Source: Phallusia mammillata (lineage: Eukaryota > Chordata > Ascidiacea > Phlebobranchia > Ascidiidae). From it: a DNA stretch of 64,000 nucleotides. Position 1 is the first letter of the stretch, and every line of letters begins with the position of its first letter. The notes under the pieces are model-generated. The model saw only the letters and a program-made list of their open reading frames with translations. It had not been told where the DNA came from and made no database searches. Positions 52,998 through 63,682 of the stretch are shown here, in pieces. The DNA is taken from NCBI GenBank assembly GCA_003260075.1, contig QLIY01000002.1:434746-498745 (forward strand), read 5' to 3'. A program made the position numbers and the translations under genes.

Positions 52998-54783
52998 GTG
53001 GAAGTATGACACGAAAAATGAACAGCGTGTGTTTCAGGAACAAATTACCACCAGTACGTGTGCACCAGGATATGTTAATTTCCTGTATCAGCGGTCATGG
53101 CAAACATTTAGCAGTTACATGAAAATAACATCAAGCCAAATCTAGTTTTATGTAGATTCATACTAGCAATGTATCAAGTTTTATAACAGGTTCTTTAAAC
53201 CCCCATAGTCGATAATATACATTTACATCAGCTTTAACCATGTCATTCATACTGTCCGTATGATATGTTTTTGACAATATAGGTGGACATTTCGAAGTCA
53301 TCTAGCTGTATAGGAAAAAAGAACGATGCAGAAAAATGTTTGAAAATCACTGATCTAACACATCAACAGCCTTTGTTATTGCTCTATTGGACGCTAGAAC
53401 TCGCCCTGTTGGTGGCCTGCAGTGACGCAGGAAAAAGTAAATTTAGGGTGCACAGCACCACAAGCCACCGATTTGCGGTCTTGTCTCGTGGCATTTGAGT
53501 AGCAACTAAACCGATCGATAGCTTGAGAAAGGTGTAGGGGAGTACTGGGAGGAAACAAAAACAGGACCATTGTCTACAATGAAGCGAACACGACAGGCAA
53601 GAGACAAAATCTTATGAAAGTTATTGTCTGTGATATATCACATTTACAAAATGGCCCAAAAACTAAAAGTCGACACATCTCTGTCACCTGGTTTTACCAG
53701 TTTGTGCCATATTTGGTATAGAATGTAAATATTCTACTGTGACATGGCCGCTACAGTCTACAGCAGTGTTTCTCAATCTGGGGGTCGACAAGCACTTTTA
53801 AAGGGGCCGCGAAGGCACAACCCAACTCGGAATAATGATATTCGTATCATCAAAACTTTCCCCCCCTAACTTCTGTTTAGCATAGTAACTGAAACGACAG
53901 TTTAATTTACAATTGTCACAACAGCATTTGCGTTTATATACTTCTGTATGATTGTGGTGTTTGTCTTTTTGACATAAAAAGCATGAAATAGTTTAAAGGT
54001 TTTTGGTGACACGAGCCTTAACCACAACTTTAAGGTAGAACTACTAACACTGGAATTTGGCTGGCGCCCGGTTTGGTAGGTGGCGCAACGGAGCATAGGC
54101 GATTATGGTGCTCACTTAGCAATCATTCTTACCATAAACCCAAATTGCTAAGTCAGCACCATAAACGCCTATGCTCCGCTGCGCCACCTGTCGAACAATT
54201 TTTAACCAGGCGCCAGCCAAATTCCAGTATTAGTAGCTCTACCCAACTTTAAGGGTTTTTCTATGCGACGTTTGTTAGTAAATGTACATTCTGATGGGGG
54301 TCGCGTTGTGTCAGAAAACCTCCAACAGGAGTCGCAGAGTAAAAAAAGGTTGAGAAACACTGGCCTACAGGTTGCAAAAAAACTCTTTCATTAACGTTAC
54401 TTTTGCCACACGCTTGATACTAGCGATTGCTGACTTTTTGAGATCGGGATTTTCAAGCACAAGGCTAAGCAAATTGCCTTCACCATTATTTACAAAATTA
54501 TTTCTGGCTTCACTGATAGTTTGGTAAAAATTCTCATGTAGCTGACAACCTTATGTAGATAAATAGACTGGTAAACATTTTCCCGCACATACAGAAGTAA
54601 CTTCGTCAGACAATTGACACTGAACACTTGGTCACACAGTTATCGTTTTTTATTTTGCTCTTTTTTAAGAAACAGCACAAGTTTATCGGCCACTGCTGGC
54701 AACAGACCTTTACACAGAAAGTGTCCAAAGGGGCGTCAGTAATGTATATTAGGGATTAGGGTATGTAACTTGAGTGTGATAAT
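52998..54783. repeat. Array unit B2, truncated
   Basis: Type B unit nearly identical to B1. It breaks off at 54783, just before the microsatellite, where a single n joins unrelated sequence. A collapsed or mis-joined array end is likely. Confidence 0.88.
53764..54362. mobile_element. hAT foldback MITE in unit B2, 599 bp
   Basis: Same structure and flanks as the copy in B1 (GTCTACAG and GCCTACAG). Confidence 0.86.
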
Positions 54784-55872
54784 NGTGGAAAATACCTTTT
54801 GTCAACAACAAAACACCTACCTTTTTAAGCAAACAGTTGTTATTTATTGCTTAACTGTCAACTACGTATACTACGTTAATTTTATCAGTTGTAAACAATA
54901 AAAAAATGTACGCATCAAAGCTAAAACAAGCAATAAAAACAACAGCTGACCAACGCCATTGTTAGAAGTTGGTACGAGGTGACGTAACAATCGCTGCTAC
55001 ACATCAAACCAAGGTGTCGCTCGAGAGCTCATTGTTTGATTGAATATCTCGAAAACGAGAAATCATAGGACAAAAAAAATTAGTGATTCGGAATCCCTGA
55101 TTTTTGGCAATTCTAAATATCTTAAATGTAGAAAAAGTCACATCGCCGCTGCCGGGGCCCTTTAACACTCAATTGACGTCAGGTATAACGCTGATGCTGC
55201 AAGTTCCAGAAAGCATTTTCCCGCACACGCACAAGTAACTTCGTACTATGCACTTAACACTTGTATACACAGTTACCTTTTTTTATCTTAACGCTCTTTT
55301 TTAAGAAACAGTATAGGTTTATCGGCCCCAACTGGAAGACGTTTACACAGAAATTGAGGCATTATTGTATGATAAGATAAGGAGTTTTTTAGGACATGTT
55401 GATGTTTGTGTGTGCGCGCGCGCGTGTGTGTGCGTCCGTGCACCAATATGTTTGCAGCGAAAAACGAGCCGAGTCAGGTTTAGCAGCCCCTAGTAACATG
55501 GTTCAACTTGCTGTTTTGCTTTTCAAAGTTTTAGCTCAAGAGTAGACTGGTTTAGCAGCTGTTCAGGTTTGTACGACAAGGTTATCAGAAATTTTTAAAA
55601 TATGCTTAAAATATGATTTTTGGGTAAATTTGTTTGTTTTCTTTGAGAAGCACTTTACTAGTAAGTCTCGTTTTTTGTTTACAGTTTAGTGATAACAGTC
55701 TGTCAGTACTCTTTCCCGGGCCGTAATTAACCGATTTATGATCGCCTGTCTGGCTAAGCAAATATGCTGTCTGTTTGCCAATAAAGGTTGCACACAGAGG
55801 TAGTTTTGCCAATGAAACTTGCTTAAATAAAATTTTGATCAGAACCTTCAACATTTGGAGACTTGGAACAAA
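54784..55872. other. Join after the array and upstream flank of transporter copy 2
   Basis: A single n at 54784 joins array text to unrelated sequence. From about 55210 to 55775 the sequence is a diverged relative (by eye about 80%) of part of the array unit. It includes the TG/CG microsatellite (55408-55437) and CGATTTATGATCGCCTGTCTGG, but has no MITE. A ~45-bp word around TTGACGTCAGGTAT (55170) recurs near 61066. A candidate acceptor (TTTTGATCAG) ends at 55842. Confidence 0.75.
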
Positions 55873-57643
55873 ATGGGTTTACGCATCAAAACTTTAAATG
55901 GAATAGAAAATGTGGAACGTTCGCCGAACGGCGGATGGGCCTGGATTGTTGTATTTGCTACTTTTAACAATATGGGAATCGGTTTTGGAATTCCGAAAAG
56001 TCTTGGTGTATATTTTAACGAATTGAGGGACGACTTTGGTGTAGGCAATACAGCAATATCGTGGTTGTTAACCTTCATCATGAGCACGCTTACATTTTCT
56101 GGTAAGTTTATTAATTTATTTATTACACTTAAAGGTATATTTCATATTCCACGCTTTTGTGCACACAGGTTTATTTGCTCAAGTTCTACGAAAATGGTTG
56201 GATGAAAGACAGATTGTGATGTTGGGCGGCCTTATGTCATGTGTTGGAATGGTAATTTGTTCTTTCGCACCAAACATATTTGTGGCGTACTTGTGTGGAT
56301 TTATCATGGGTACGTTAAAACTACGAACTACATAAGCTTGTGTAAAGCTGAATTTTGCAATAGTTTTACTTAGTATTGTACTTTTAGGTACTGGTTACGG
56401 CTTGGCTTCCTTTACATGCATGACTCAGGTCTCGCAATACTTCTCTACAAACACAGCGCTTGCAAACGGCATTAGTCTGAGCGGATCAACATTGTACGGA
56501 GTGATATTACCATATCCAGCCCAATATTTGTTGAGCCAATTTGGCTGGAGAGGTTCATTTCTCATTTTGGGGGCAATCAGTCTTAATGCCTGCGTATTTG
56601 GAGCTTTGATCCACCCAATATCGGTGATAAAAGATCCTGACAAAAATGGTGGAGATCACAACACTCTACAGGAGGAAAGCTGCATNGGCATTAGTCTGAG
56701 CGGATCCACATTGTACGGAGTGATATTACCATATCCAGCCCAATATTTGTTGAGCCAATTTGGCTGGAGAGGTTCATTTCTCATTTTGGGGGCAATCAGT
56801 CTTAATGCCTGCGTATTTGGAGCTTTGATCCACCCAATATCGGTGATAAAAGATCCTGACAAAAATGGTGGAGATCACAACACTCTACAGGAGGAAAGCT
56901 GCATCGAAAACAATTCAGTGGCTAGCGTTAAGGATGGCCGAATTAATCGTTTTTTCAGGAGATATTGGCTTGGTTTTTGTTTCATATTGGCCGATATGGT
57001 TAGTGCACTTTCCATGTATCTCCCAAATGTATTTATAGTTCCGTACTCACTTGAGCTTGGTTTTAGCGAATCGAATAGTGCTGTGTTACTCTCCGTTATC
57101 TCTGTTGGAGATTGTCTGGGAAGATTTTTTTCCGGGTTGGCAATTTCAAAATCAGCATTTTTACGCAGAGGCATTTTGCAACTGACATGCCTTTGTTTTG
57201 GGATTATGACTGCTGTGCAGTTTATACCTACTACAAGTTCAAATTTCGCTTTGCTTGTGTTTTACTGTGTAGCGTACGGTTGTGCATTTGGTGTAACTGC
57301 AACTACTGTAATCACGATTGCGGCTACATGCAGTGCTCCGAGCATAAGAGAAGTGACATTTACAGTGCTTTTTGCCGCATCCGGACTTGCCCTGCTGATC
57401 AGTGGAGCTTTGTCAGGTAAACGATCAAATATTGTTATGTTGCTTCTGTTTCATTCTACTTTTATGCATATTTTTTCAGGAGTCGTTGTTGACTTTCTGG
57501 GCAACTTTACTTCGGTATTTTGGCTTACTATGATTCTCGCTGGGACGACTTCGCTGTTGTTCACCGCATGTACTATGATTGCCTTTCTCCACAACAATGG
57601 ACAAATTGTATTTAGTAAAAGCCATGGTGATGAAACAAATTGA
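55873..57643 (+). CDS. SLC16-type monocarboxylate transporter, copy 2, with a 219-bp assembly duplication
   Basis: Exons are 55873-56101 (229 bp), 56169-56309 (141), 56388-57416 and 57480-57643 (164). Exons 1, 2 and 4 equal those of copy 1 in length. Exon 3 is 1029 bp instead of 810. The excess of exactly 219 bp is a repeat of 56468-56685 at 56687-56904 joined by one n. Because 219 is a multiple of three the frame stays open, giving 520 codons instead of the 447 expected. N-terminal MCT signature SPNGGWAWIVVFATFNNMG, YFSTNTALANGISLSGSTLY and GWRGSFLIL are all present, as is the C-terminal NNGQIVFSKS shared with copy 1. The copies clearly arose by gene duplication and flank the tandem array. 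I start at the ATG equivalent to copy 1, though an in-frame ATG lies 18 bp upstream. Confidence 0.92.
56468..56904. repeat. 219-bp direct duplication joined by a single n
   Basis: The two halves are almost identical (one change seen near GCGGATC). They meet at n (56686) inside exon 3 of transporter copy 2. Exon length comparison with copy 1 shows one half is surplus, so this is most simply an assembly overlap. Confidence 0.93.
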
Positions 57644-57944
57644 TGCAATTTTTCAGCATTAAACCTTACACTTGACGTATGCGTATTTCACATTTCTGCT
57701 GGACAATGTTTTTGTGCTATATTAGTTTGCTGGTAATTAGTGTTTTCAGTTTCTGTTTGTTAATTATCGTAAAAAATGCGTATAATTTACTTCTTTTGCA
57801 CACTAGTTAAGAATTTGGCGCATATGGTTCCAATTATGTTTGTGAAGCAAAATGTATATTTTTCACGCACAGGTTAAGAATTTAGCGCACTCCAATCATG
57901 TATACAAAACGTTTAACTGTCATCACGAACGGGATTTGTAAGAT
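57644..57944. other. Convergent spacer between transporter copy 2 and the dioxygenase
   Basis: About 300 bp shared by two convergent 3' ends. A short direct repeat (AAGAATTTGGCGCA and AAGAATTTAGCGCA, at 57809 and 57878) is visible; nothing else. Confidence 0.7.
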
Positions 57945-60399
57945 TTACTTGAGTGCATCCGTATGTCGGTTGTGATGAACTATTTCCCATCTCTTCATCC
58001 ACGGACCAGAAATTTCTGTGTTGAATTCATCGGTTGTGTCTTCATCCTTAAAACGAGAAATAAAACGCTAAGGTGCGCCAAAACCTGGAGAGGATGAACT
58101 ATATACAGCAGTTGCATGTTAACTGTTTGCTTCCACAAATGTCTAATTATAAAATGTCTAAAAAATAAAGAATTGTACAAAACATTCAATAAACAATTTA
58201 ACCCATCGTCATCGTTTTAACTGCAGCCAAAGATTATTATTTTTGTGCTTTATGCCAGTGCCAGTTATTGCTCCTCGACCCATTTCACTCATGAAGATTT
58301 ACAAAATTTTGCGCATACGACATCATGCTTCGAACTAAAATGTCAGCAAAACGCAGGAAACGCTAAAGAACTTAGTGGTTTACAGTTTACACAATTTAAA
58401 TGGAATATAGCGTTCGTATTCATTTACAAGGCCGCAACTACTGCAATCGGTGAAGGACGACTGCTTTAGGAAGGACTACCGGACATATCTGTAAGCCTCG
58501 GATTTTGTGTCACTACAAAATTACCACTTTATCCATTTCCAACTTATTTCGGTTAATATTAGCCATTTTGTCCCAGTTTATTTGATAGTCTTTGTCTTTA
58601 GCCGTTCTCAAAAGCACGGAGTCTTTTAGGCCGTAAAAGTAGTTTGGTTTGTCTGCACGCTGCCATCTGAGATCAAGACTCCATCGAACATTTTCTGATC
58701 GATTTTCCAAACTGCAAAGAGCAATTGATACGGTTTAAGGTTGTTTTTACTATTCACGCATATTGGCAGTTACCTTCGGTGTGGAATAGCATTGTTCATA
58801 AACAATACTCCTCCATAAGGAACCTCACATGTTACCCGGTCTCTCTCCAGGTCAACTTCCAAATCAGCAGCCATTGTTTGCTCGTCAACTTCAACATACC
58901 AAGTCCCTCCCGCGCAGCATGTATGGCGAGCCGTCTTGCCTTTTCTATGCCCACCTGATGCAACCTGCGTAACGTCAAATCAAATTAGGCAACTATTTAT
59001 TCCTGTTTAGTGTTCAAAATCAGAGCCCCATAAGCAGGCATTTTGACACCACCAGAATGTGCCAGCTGCGACATGCACACCTTTTTTGCGTTGGTTGCTG
59101 GTATATTATTTTATAATACCCATCAAACAAACCTTGGTTATAAGCATTTCGGATGTGGTAATTAAATCGTAATAACACTTCAATATGAAGGTAATTTAAA
59201 CGATTTCATAAACCAATTGTAGTGGTCCGTCGTCTAATTCAGTGTAAGGTACTTGACCCAAAGCGATACTGGACACACCAAAACTAAGGATCTATACACT
59301 TGCCTGTAAACATCCGTTTACGCTGTTAGCGTTTATCAACGGTATCCATGCAGTAAGCATCATCACTTCCACGCTGCGTGGTTCCAAATAAGCGTTGTCT
59401 GAAACAAAAATTATAAAAACTTACGTTTTACAGATAATTACACAAAGCTTGCATAAATCTTTGCACACAAAATCTACTTTTTATACAATATAATTCCTAG
59501 GTATGATATACATTTTACCTTGATGCCAGGGAACAGTTGTCTGCTCGTTATGGGGAGTCTGAAAATTGATAACACCGAAAAACGCGGTTTCTATCTGGCT
59601 TTAGGATGCATGTATGTTACCTTACAGCGAAGGTTCCAAACAGGGTGTCCAGCAATTTCGGGTCCAACGATCTGCTCGGCGACATTAAGAAGTCTCTCGT
59701 CGGACCAGAGGTTTTGCAGCTCCTCAGGAAGTAAGCCCAACTTAATCATTACAATTGTGGCCCCTTTAAATTCTTTTTCTAGGTGTAACAGGCGATCAAG
59801 AAATCCTTTGTCTTCGTGTTTGTCTAGAAACAAAGTTAGTAGTTACCAACAAATAAACGCCCCCCCCCCCCTTTGTCTTCGTGTTTGTCTAGAAACAAAG
59901 TTAGTAGTTACCAACAAACAAAAGTTTCATGTATCATGATTGGGGCTAGAGCCCATGTTTACTTTTAATTTTCCCTCCTTTAAACAACTTATTTGCCGTT
60001 TTGTCCACCAACGCATCCACAGCTTTTCGCACCTCGTCAAGTCGATTCGGTTCAAAAAAGTCGTCTACCACGACGAAGCCCTGGAAATAATATCGAAACA
60101 ACTGTATTTAAATTTACACGTAATAGTGAAAAGACAATTGACTATCAAAACGTGCAAATTTCAACAATGGTCCACTGTACCTTATCGAAGAATTGATCCA
60201 ATTGTTTTTCTGTTAGTTGCCCTTTCTTCTTTTCTGTTGGCTGATGTGGTTTGGTCACGTAAACTTCAGGGCAAGGCGGCGGTTCAATATGCAAGTAAGA
60301 AAAATCTTCCGACTTTTTTTGTTTTTTTATGCCATTTTCACGAGCTGATCTGGTGCGTTTCTCCATTGAATTAATTCGTTTACGTTTTTTTGCCACCAC
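57945..60399 (-). CDS. Phytanoyl-CoA dioxygenase (PhyH)-family protein, copy 1
   Basis: Exons are 60181-60399, 59963-60080, 59621-59823, 59519-59558, 59304-59398, 58774-58964, 58525-58711 and 57945-58046, giving 384 residues. PhyH proteins are Fe(II)/2-oxoglutarate oxygenases that hydroxylate small molecules or CoA esters. The HxD iron pair is WHQDNAY (H192, D194), split by an intron. The distal His is in NNAIPHRS (H287). The RWSLDLRWQ stretch carries the likely 2-oxoglutarate-binding Arg (R298). The N-terminus is a Lys/Arg-rich tail (KKRKR, KKQKK) that could act in nuclear targeting. Intron 5 has a GC donor (CAG|GCAAGT). A C10-joined duplication lies in intron 2. Exons 2 to 7 have exactly the same lengths as in copy 2 next door. 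The substrate is unknown. Confidence 0.9.
59806..59920. repeat. Direct duplication joined by a C-run (fifth)
   Basis: 59806-59859 recurs at 59871-59920 with a few changes, around a 12-C run (59860-59871) that fits C10 plus flanking C. It duplicates the first bases of an exon and its acceptor in the first dioxygenase gene. Confidence 0.88.
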
Positions 60400-61418
60400 T
60401 AAGTTCGCTAAGGTTCAAAGCATTATCGTAAATGAGCAGTGAATCAAAAGGCAAAACATTTATTGCTACAGTCTGGGGGACATTACTTTTTCGCGTGATA
60501 ACTTTGTGGCGGAAGTCGTATAGCAACCTATCTCACTGCACGTGTCTTGCATTCCAATTTACCTTACCAGCCTACAACAAACTTGACGAACTACCTAACC
60601 GCCGATGTGACGTATTCGTCTATTGCGTTTTTCTCTTTTGGGTCAAGCTCGAATAAACATGTCAATTTATCTTGATCCCAAAACTTGCACTTAACTTAAT
60701 CCACGAGCGCTTGGACTTTCTCTTTAAACTTTAAAGGGTGACGTACAAAATCACTTTACCCATTTAGAAACATGCATAAGGGCTAACCTGGCCAGTGACC
60801 TTGGAAAAGCTTTACCACTATTGAGTGACCTTCAGTGTATTACTCATATACTACATTTCTAAAATTGATTTTAATTTGTGACGATAGGCATCTAGCTTGT
60901 CTACTTTTGAAACGTCACACAAATAAAACTTGCTAGTGGGTCGCCGCTTTGGTCAAGCCTTTCAAAACTATTGGGCAATAAAATATTACCACTGCCTGTA
61001 TCGCTTGCACAAGCGCTGTTGACTGTGTGCGCTCAAACAAATATGTGCCTTCAACCTTAACGCTTAATTGACGTCAGGTATTACGATGATGCTGCACGTT
61101 TCAGTCTGACAAACAAGATATGTTTACGAGTCAACTCATATTACAGTTTTTTGCACTTTTAATTGCACCTTGGAACACTGTATACGGATCTGTTCATAAG
61201 TTTAATGGTGAAAATAGACGTAAAAAGCGACATGCTTTATAGTTCAAACGTTTCGGCAAATGCTCATGCCATCATCAGTGATAATTGCACATTGTATTTA
61301 TAAACTTTTACGCAATAGCACCACACAATAATTGCATTTATGGAACTTTCAAAGGGTAAAAACAATAACACAGAATTAGGTTATAAATTGAACTTTAAAA
61401 GATTAGCACATTTGCAAT
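60400..61418. other. Spacer between the two dioxygenase genes
   Basis: It holds the promoter of copy 1 and the 3' flank of copy 2. A ~45-bp word at 61057-61100 matches 55162-55205. No additional gene is supported. Confidence 0.6.
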
Positions 61419-63682
61419 CTATGCTTTGTGCCAAGATGTTGTGTTCCCTTGCAAAGTTTCTGTGTGGCGATTGTGATGTACTATTTCCCAACGTTTCATC
61501 CATGGACCACCGATCTCCGGGGTTAGATCATCATTATCTTCATCCTGAAATGGACAACAATTTTTAACATCCTAAATTAACCTGAATTTGGTTGCTTTGC
61601 TTATTTTGTAATTAGCCCCAACAATCCTTCATTATTTAAATTTAATTGATACAAATACTAGTTTCTCATTTCAGTGAAATAAAAAGCAAATGACACCAGA
61701 AACTAGGCTTTCACCATGTTGCTATAACACAGGCATTATTACATATATATTACTTGGTTATGCTCGAAATTTATCATTTCATTTTACTGGTTCAACAAGC
61801 ACACAAACTCACTAAGCATGATTGTTTCTAACAGGAAGAAACTTCTATCTTTACAGGAAAGTAGTTGAACGCATTTAATGCAAGAATCTTCCAAGACAAA
61901 AACAACATACCAATTTCTCCATCTGCAATTTGGTTCGGTCAGTGTTTGCCATTCCCCCCCCCCCTGTTGCTATAACACAGGCATTATTACATATATATTA
62001 CTTGGTTATGCTAGAAATTTATCATTTCATTTTACTGGTTCAACAAGCACACAACCTCACTAAGCATGATTGTTTCCAACAGGAAGAAACTTGGAATCTT
62101 TACAGGAAAGTAGTTGAAAGCATTTAATGCAAGAATCTTCTAACACAAAATCAACATACCAACTTTTCCATCTGCAATTTGGTTCGGTCAGTGTTTGCCA
62201 TTTTATCCCAATTAATTTTGTAGTCTTTATCCTTTTTAGTCCTCATTAAGACACTGTCTTTCAGGCTATAGAATCCATTTGGTTTATCAGGTTTTTGCCA
62301 TCTCAAATCAAGGCTCCAACGAATGATCTCAGATCGATTTTCTAAACTGCAAAAGTTTCAAAATTACCCTCTGTCAACAACAACATTAACTAAGTTTATT
62401 ACCTTTGATGAGGAACAGCATTATTCAAAAACAAAACACCTCCATAGGGAACTTCACATGTGACAATATCTTTTTTCAAATCCACACCCAACTCATCCAC
62501 CATGGCTTCTTCACTTAACTGCACATACCAAGTTCCTCCTGCACAGCATGTATGTTTGGCAGTGAATCCTTTCTTATGACCACCTGATGCAACCTGAGCA
62601 ATAACACATTGTATTCTTAGCTTTTAACTGGGCTGTTTTAAAGCAAAAAGATTAGCTTTTAACTGGGCTGTTTTAAAGCAAAACCCAACCTGCATGCATC
62701 CATTAACCATATTAGCATCAACAAGTGGAATCCATGCTGTCAGCTGCATCACTTCTAAACTACAGGGCTCCAAGTAAGCATTATCTGCACAAAGCAAGAC
62801 ACAGCTAAAGATTTGAACAGATTGTTATTGTAACACAAAGAAAATCAGAGAAAATACCCATTGAAATGGATTACTTTTTAACATTGTCTATCCAACCCAA
62901 CACACCTTGATGCCATGGAACTGTAGTTTGTTCATTGTGAGGTGTCTGAAAAAGTGAAATGTATGCTCACTCAATAGTTTCTGTTTTAGAATGAGCACTT
63001 TTGAAGTACAAAATTCAACATACCTTGGTTCTTAAATTCCATACAGGGTGACCAGCTAGTTCGGGTCCAACTAATTGTTCAGCAACATTCAGAAGCTTTT
63101 CATCAGACCAAAGATCCTGAAATTCTTTGGGCAGAATACCCATTTTATGAAGAATAACTGCTGTGCCTTTAAATTCCTTTTCCAGGTGTGTTAACCGATC
63201 ATTGAAACCTTTGTCTTCGTGCTTGTCTTCAAAACATTACATTTTACCAGAACAAATAACTAACATACTTCATTAAAAAAAAAACTGTTTACTTTGAATT
63301 TTTCCAGCCTTGTACAGTTTATTTGCAACAGTATCCACTAGCTTGTTCACAGCTTCACGTACAACATCAAGTCGATGGGGGGCAAAAAAATCTTTCACTA
63401 AAACGAAACCCTAAAATTATGCAGGATGGTTTTGTTCAAATATGTTGGCACATTTAATTTAGAGTACTACAAATTTCATACTTTGTCAAAAAACTGGTTA
63501 ACTTGACTTTCGGTGAGTTGGCCAATCTTTTTCTCAGTTGGCTGAGGTGGTTTCTTGGTGTAAACTTCGGGCATTGGATCCTGCTTCTCTTTTAAATATG
63601 CGTATTCTTCATTTTTTGATGGAACCTTCTGCTTTTTGGATTTCTCGCTCGTTTTATTGGCTTGTCTTTTCCGTTTCGCCAT
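61419..63682 (-). CDS. Phytanoyl-CoA dioxygenase (PhyH)-family protein, copy 2
   Basis: Exons are 63482-63682, 63293-63410, 63024-63226, 62906-62945, 62690-62784, 62403-62593, 62160-62346 and 61419-61544, giving 386 residues. All introns are GT-AG. It belongs to the same Fe(II)/2-oxoglutarate oxygenase family as its neighbour. WHQDNAY gives H186 and D188, NNAVPHQ gives H281, and IIRWSLDLRWQ gives R292. The basic N-terminus (MAKRKRQANK and KKQK) resembles copy 1. The last exon is Asp/Glu-rich then GGPWMKRWEIVHHNRHT, with a tail longer than in copy 1. Intron 7 holds a C11-joined duplication and intron 5 a small tandem duplication near 62616-62682. All key metal residues are intact in both copies, so both are probably active. 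Confidence 0.92.
61717..62202. repeat. Direct duplication joined by a C-run (sixth)
   Basis: 61717-61953 recurs at 61965-62202 with about ten differences (around 4%), separated by eleven C (61954-61964). The second copy reaches into the seventh exon of the second dioxygenase gene, so the first carries a partial spare exon end. Confidence 0.9.
62614..62684. repeat. Small tandem duplication in a dioxygenase intron
   Basis: TTAGCTTTTAACTGGGCTG followed by TTTTAAAGCAAAA occurs twice in direct order, about 38 bp apart, next to the donor of the fifth exon of the second dioxygenase gene. Confidence 0.85.

Larger units (their letters stand above)
44149..54783. repeat. Tandem array of five ~2.2 kb units (A1-A2-B1-A3-B2)
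   Basis: Using GTGGAAGTATGACACG as landmark, units start at 44149, 46319, 48551, 50766 and 52998. Intervals are 2170, 2232, 2215 and 2232 bp, and the last unit stops at an n at 54784. Type A has a ~50-bp segment (containing GGCCAGGCAGTTTTACAAAG) that type B lacks, and B carries its own substitutions. A2+B1 and A3+B2 are near-identical 4447-bp dimers, so the array grew by duplication of a dimer, or two assembled alleles were concatenated. Each unit has a hAT foldback MITE and a TG/CG alternating microsatellite. Recurrent short open frames show no known domain. The true copy number is uncertain because the right edge is an assembly join. Confidence 0.92.

Noticed and set aside
46242..53145. Repeated 74-, 90- and 108-residue open frames in the array units
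   Set aside because: They are repeated because the units are near-identical copies. No known domain is visible, and the 90/108 frames are broken in B units, so coding is not supported.
44149..54783. Array considered as a CRISPR or rDNA repeat
   Set aside because: Units are 2.2 kb in a eukaryotic context, with no short repeat-spacer pattern and no recognisable rRNA sequence.
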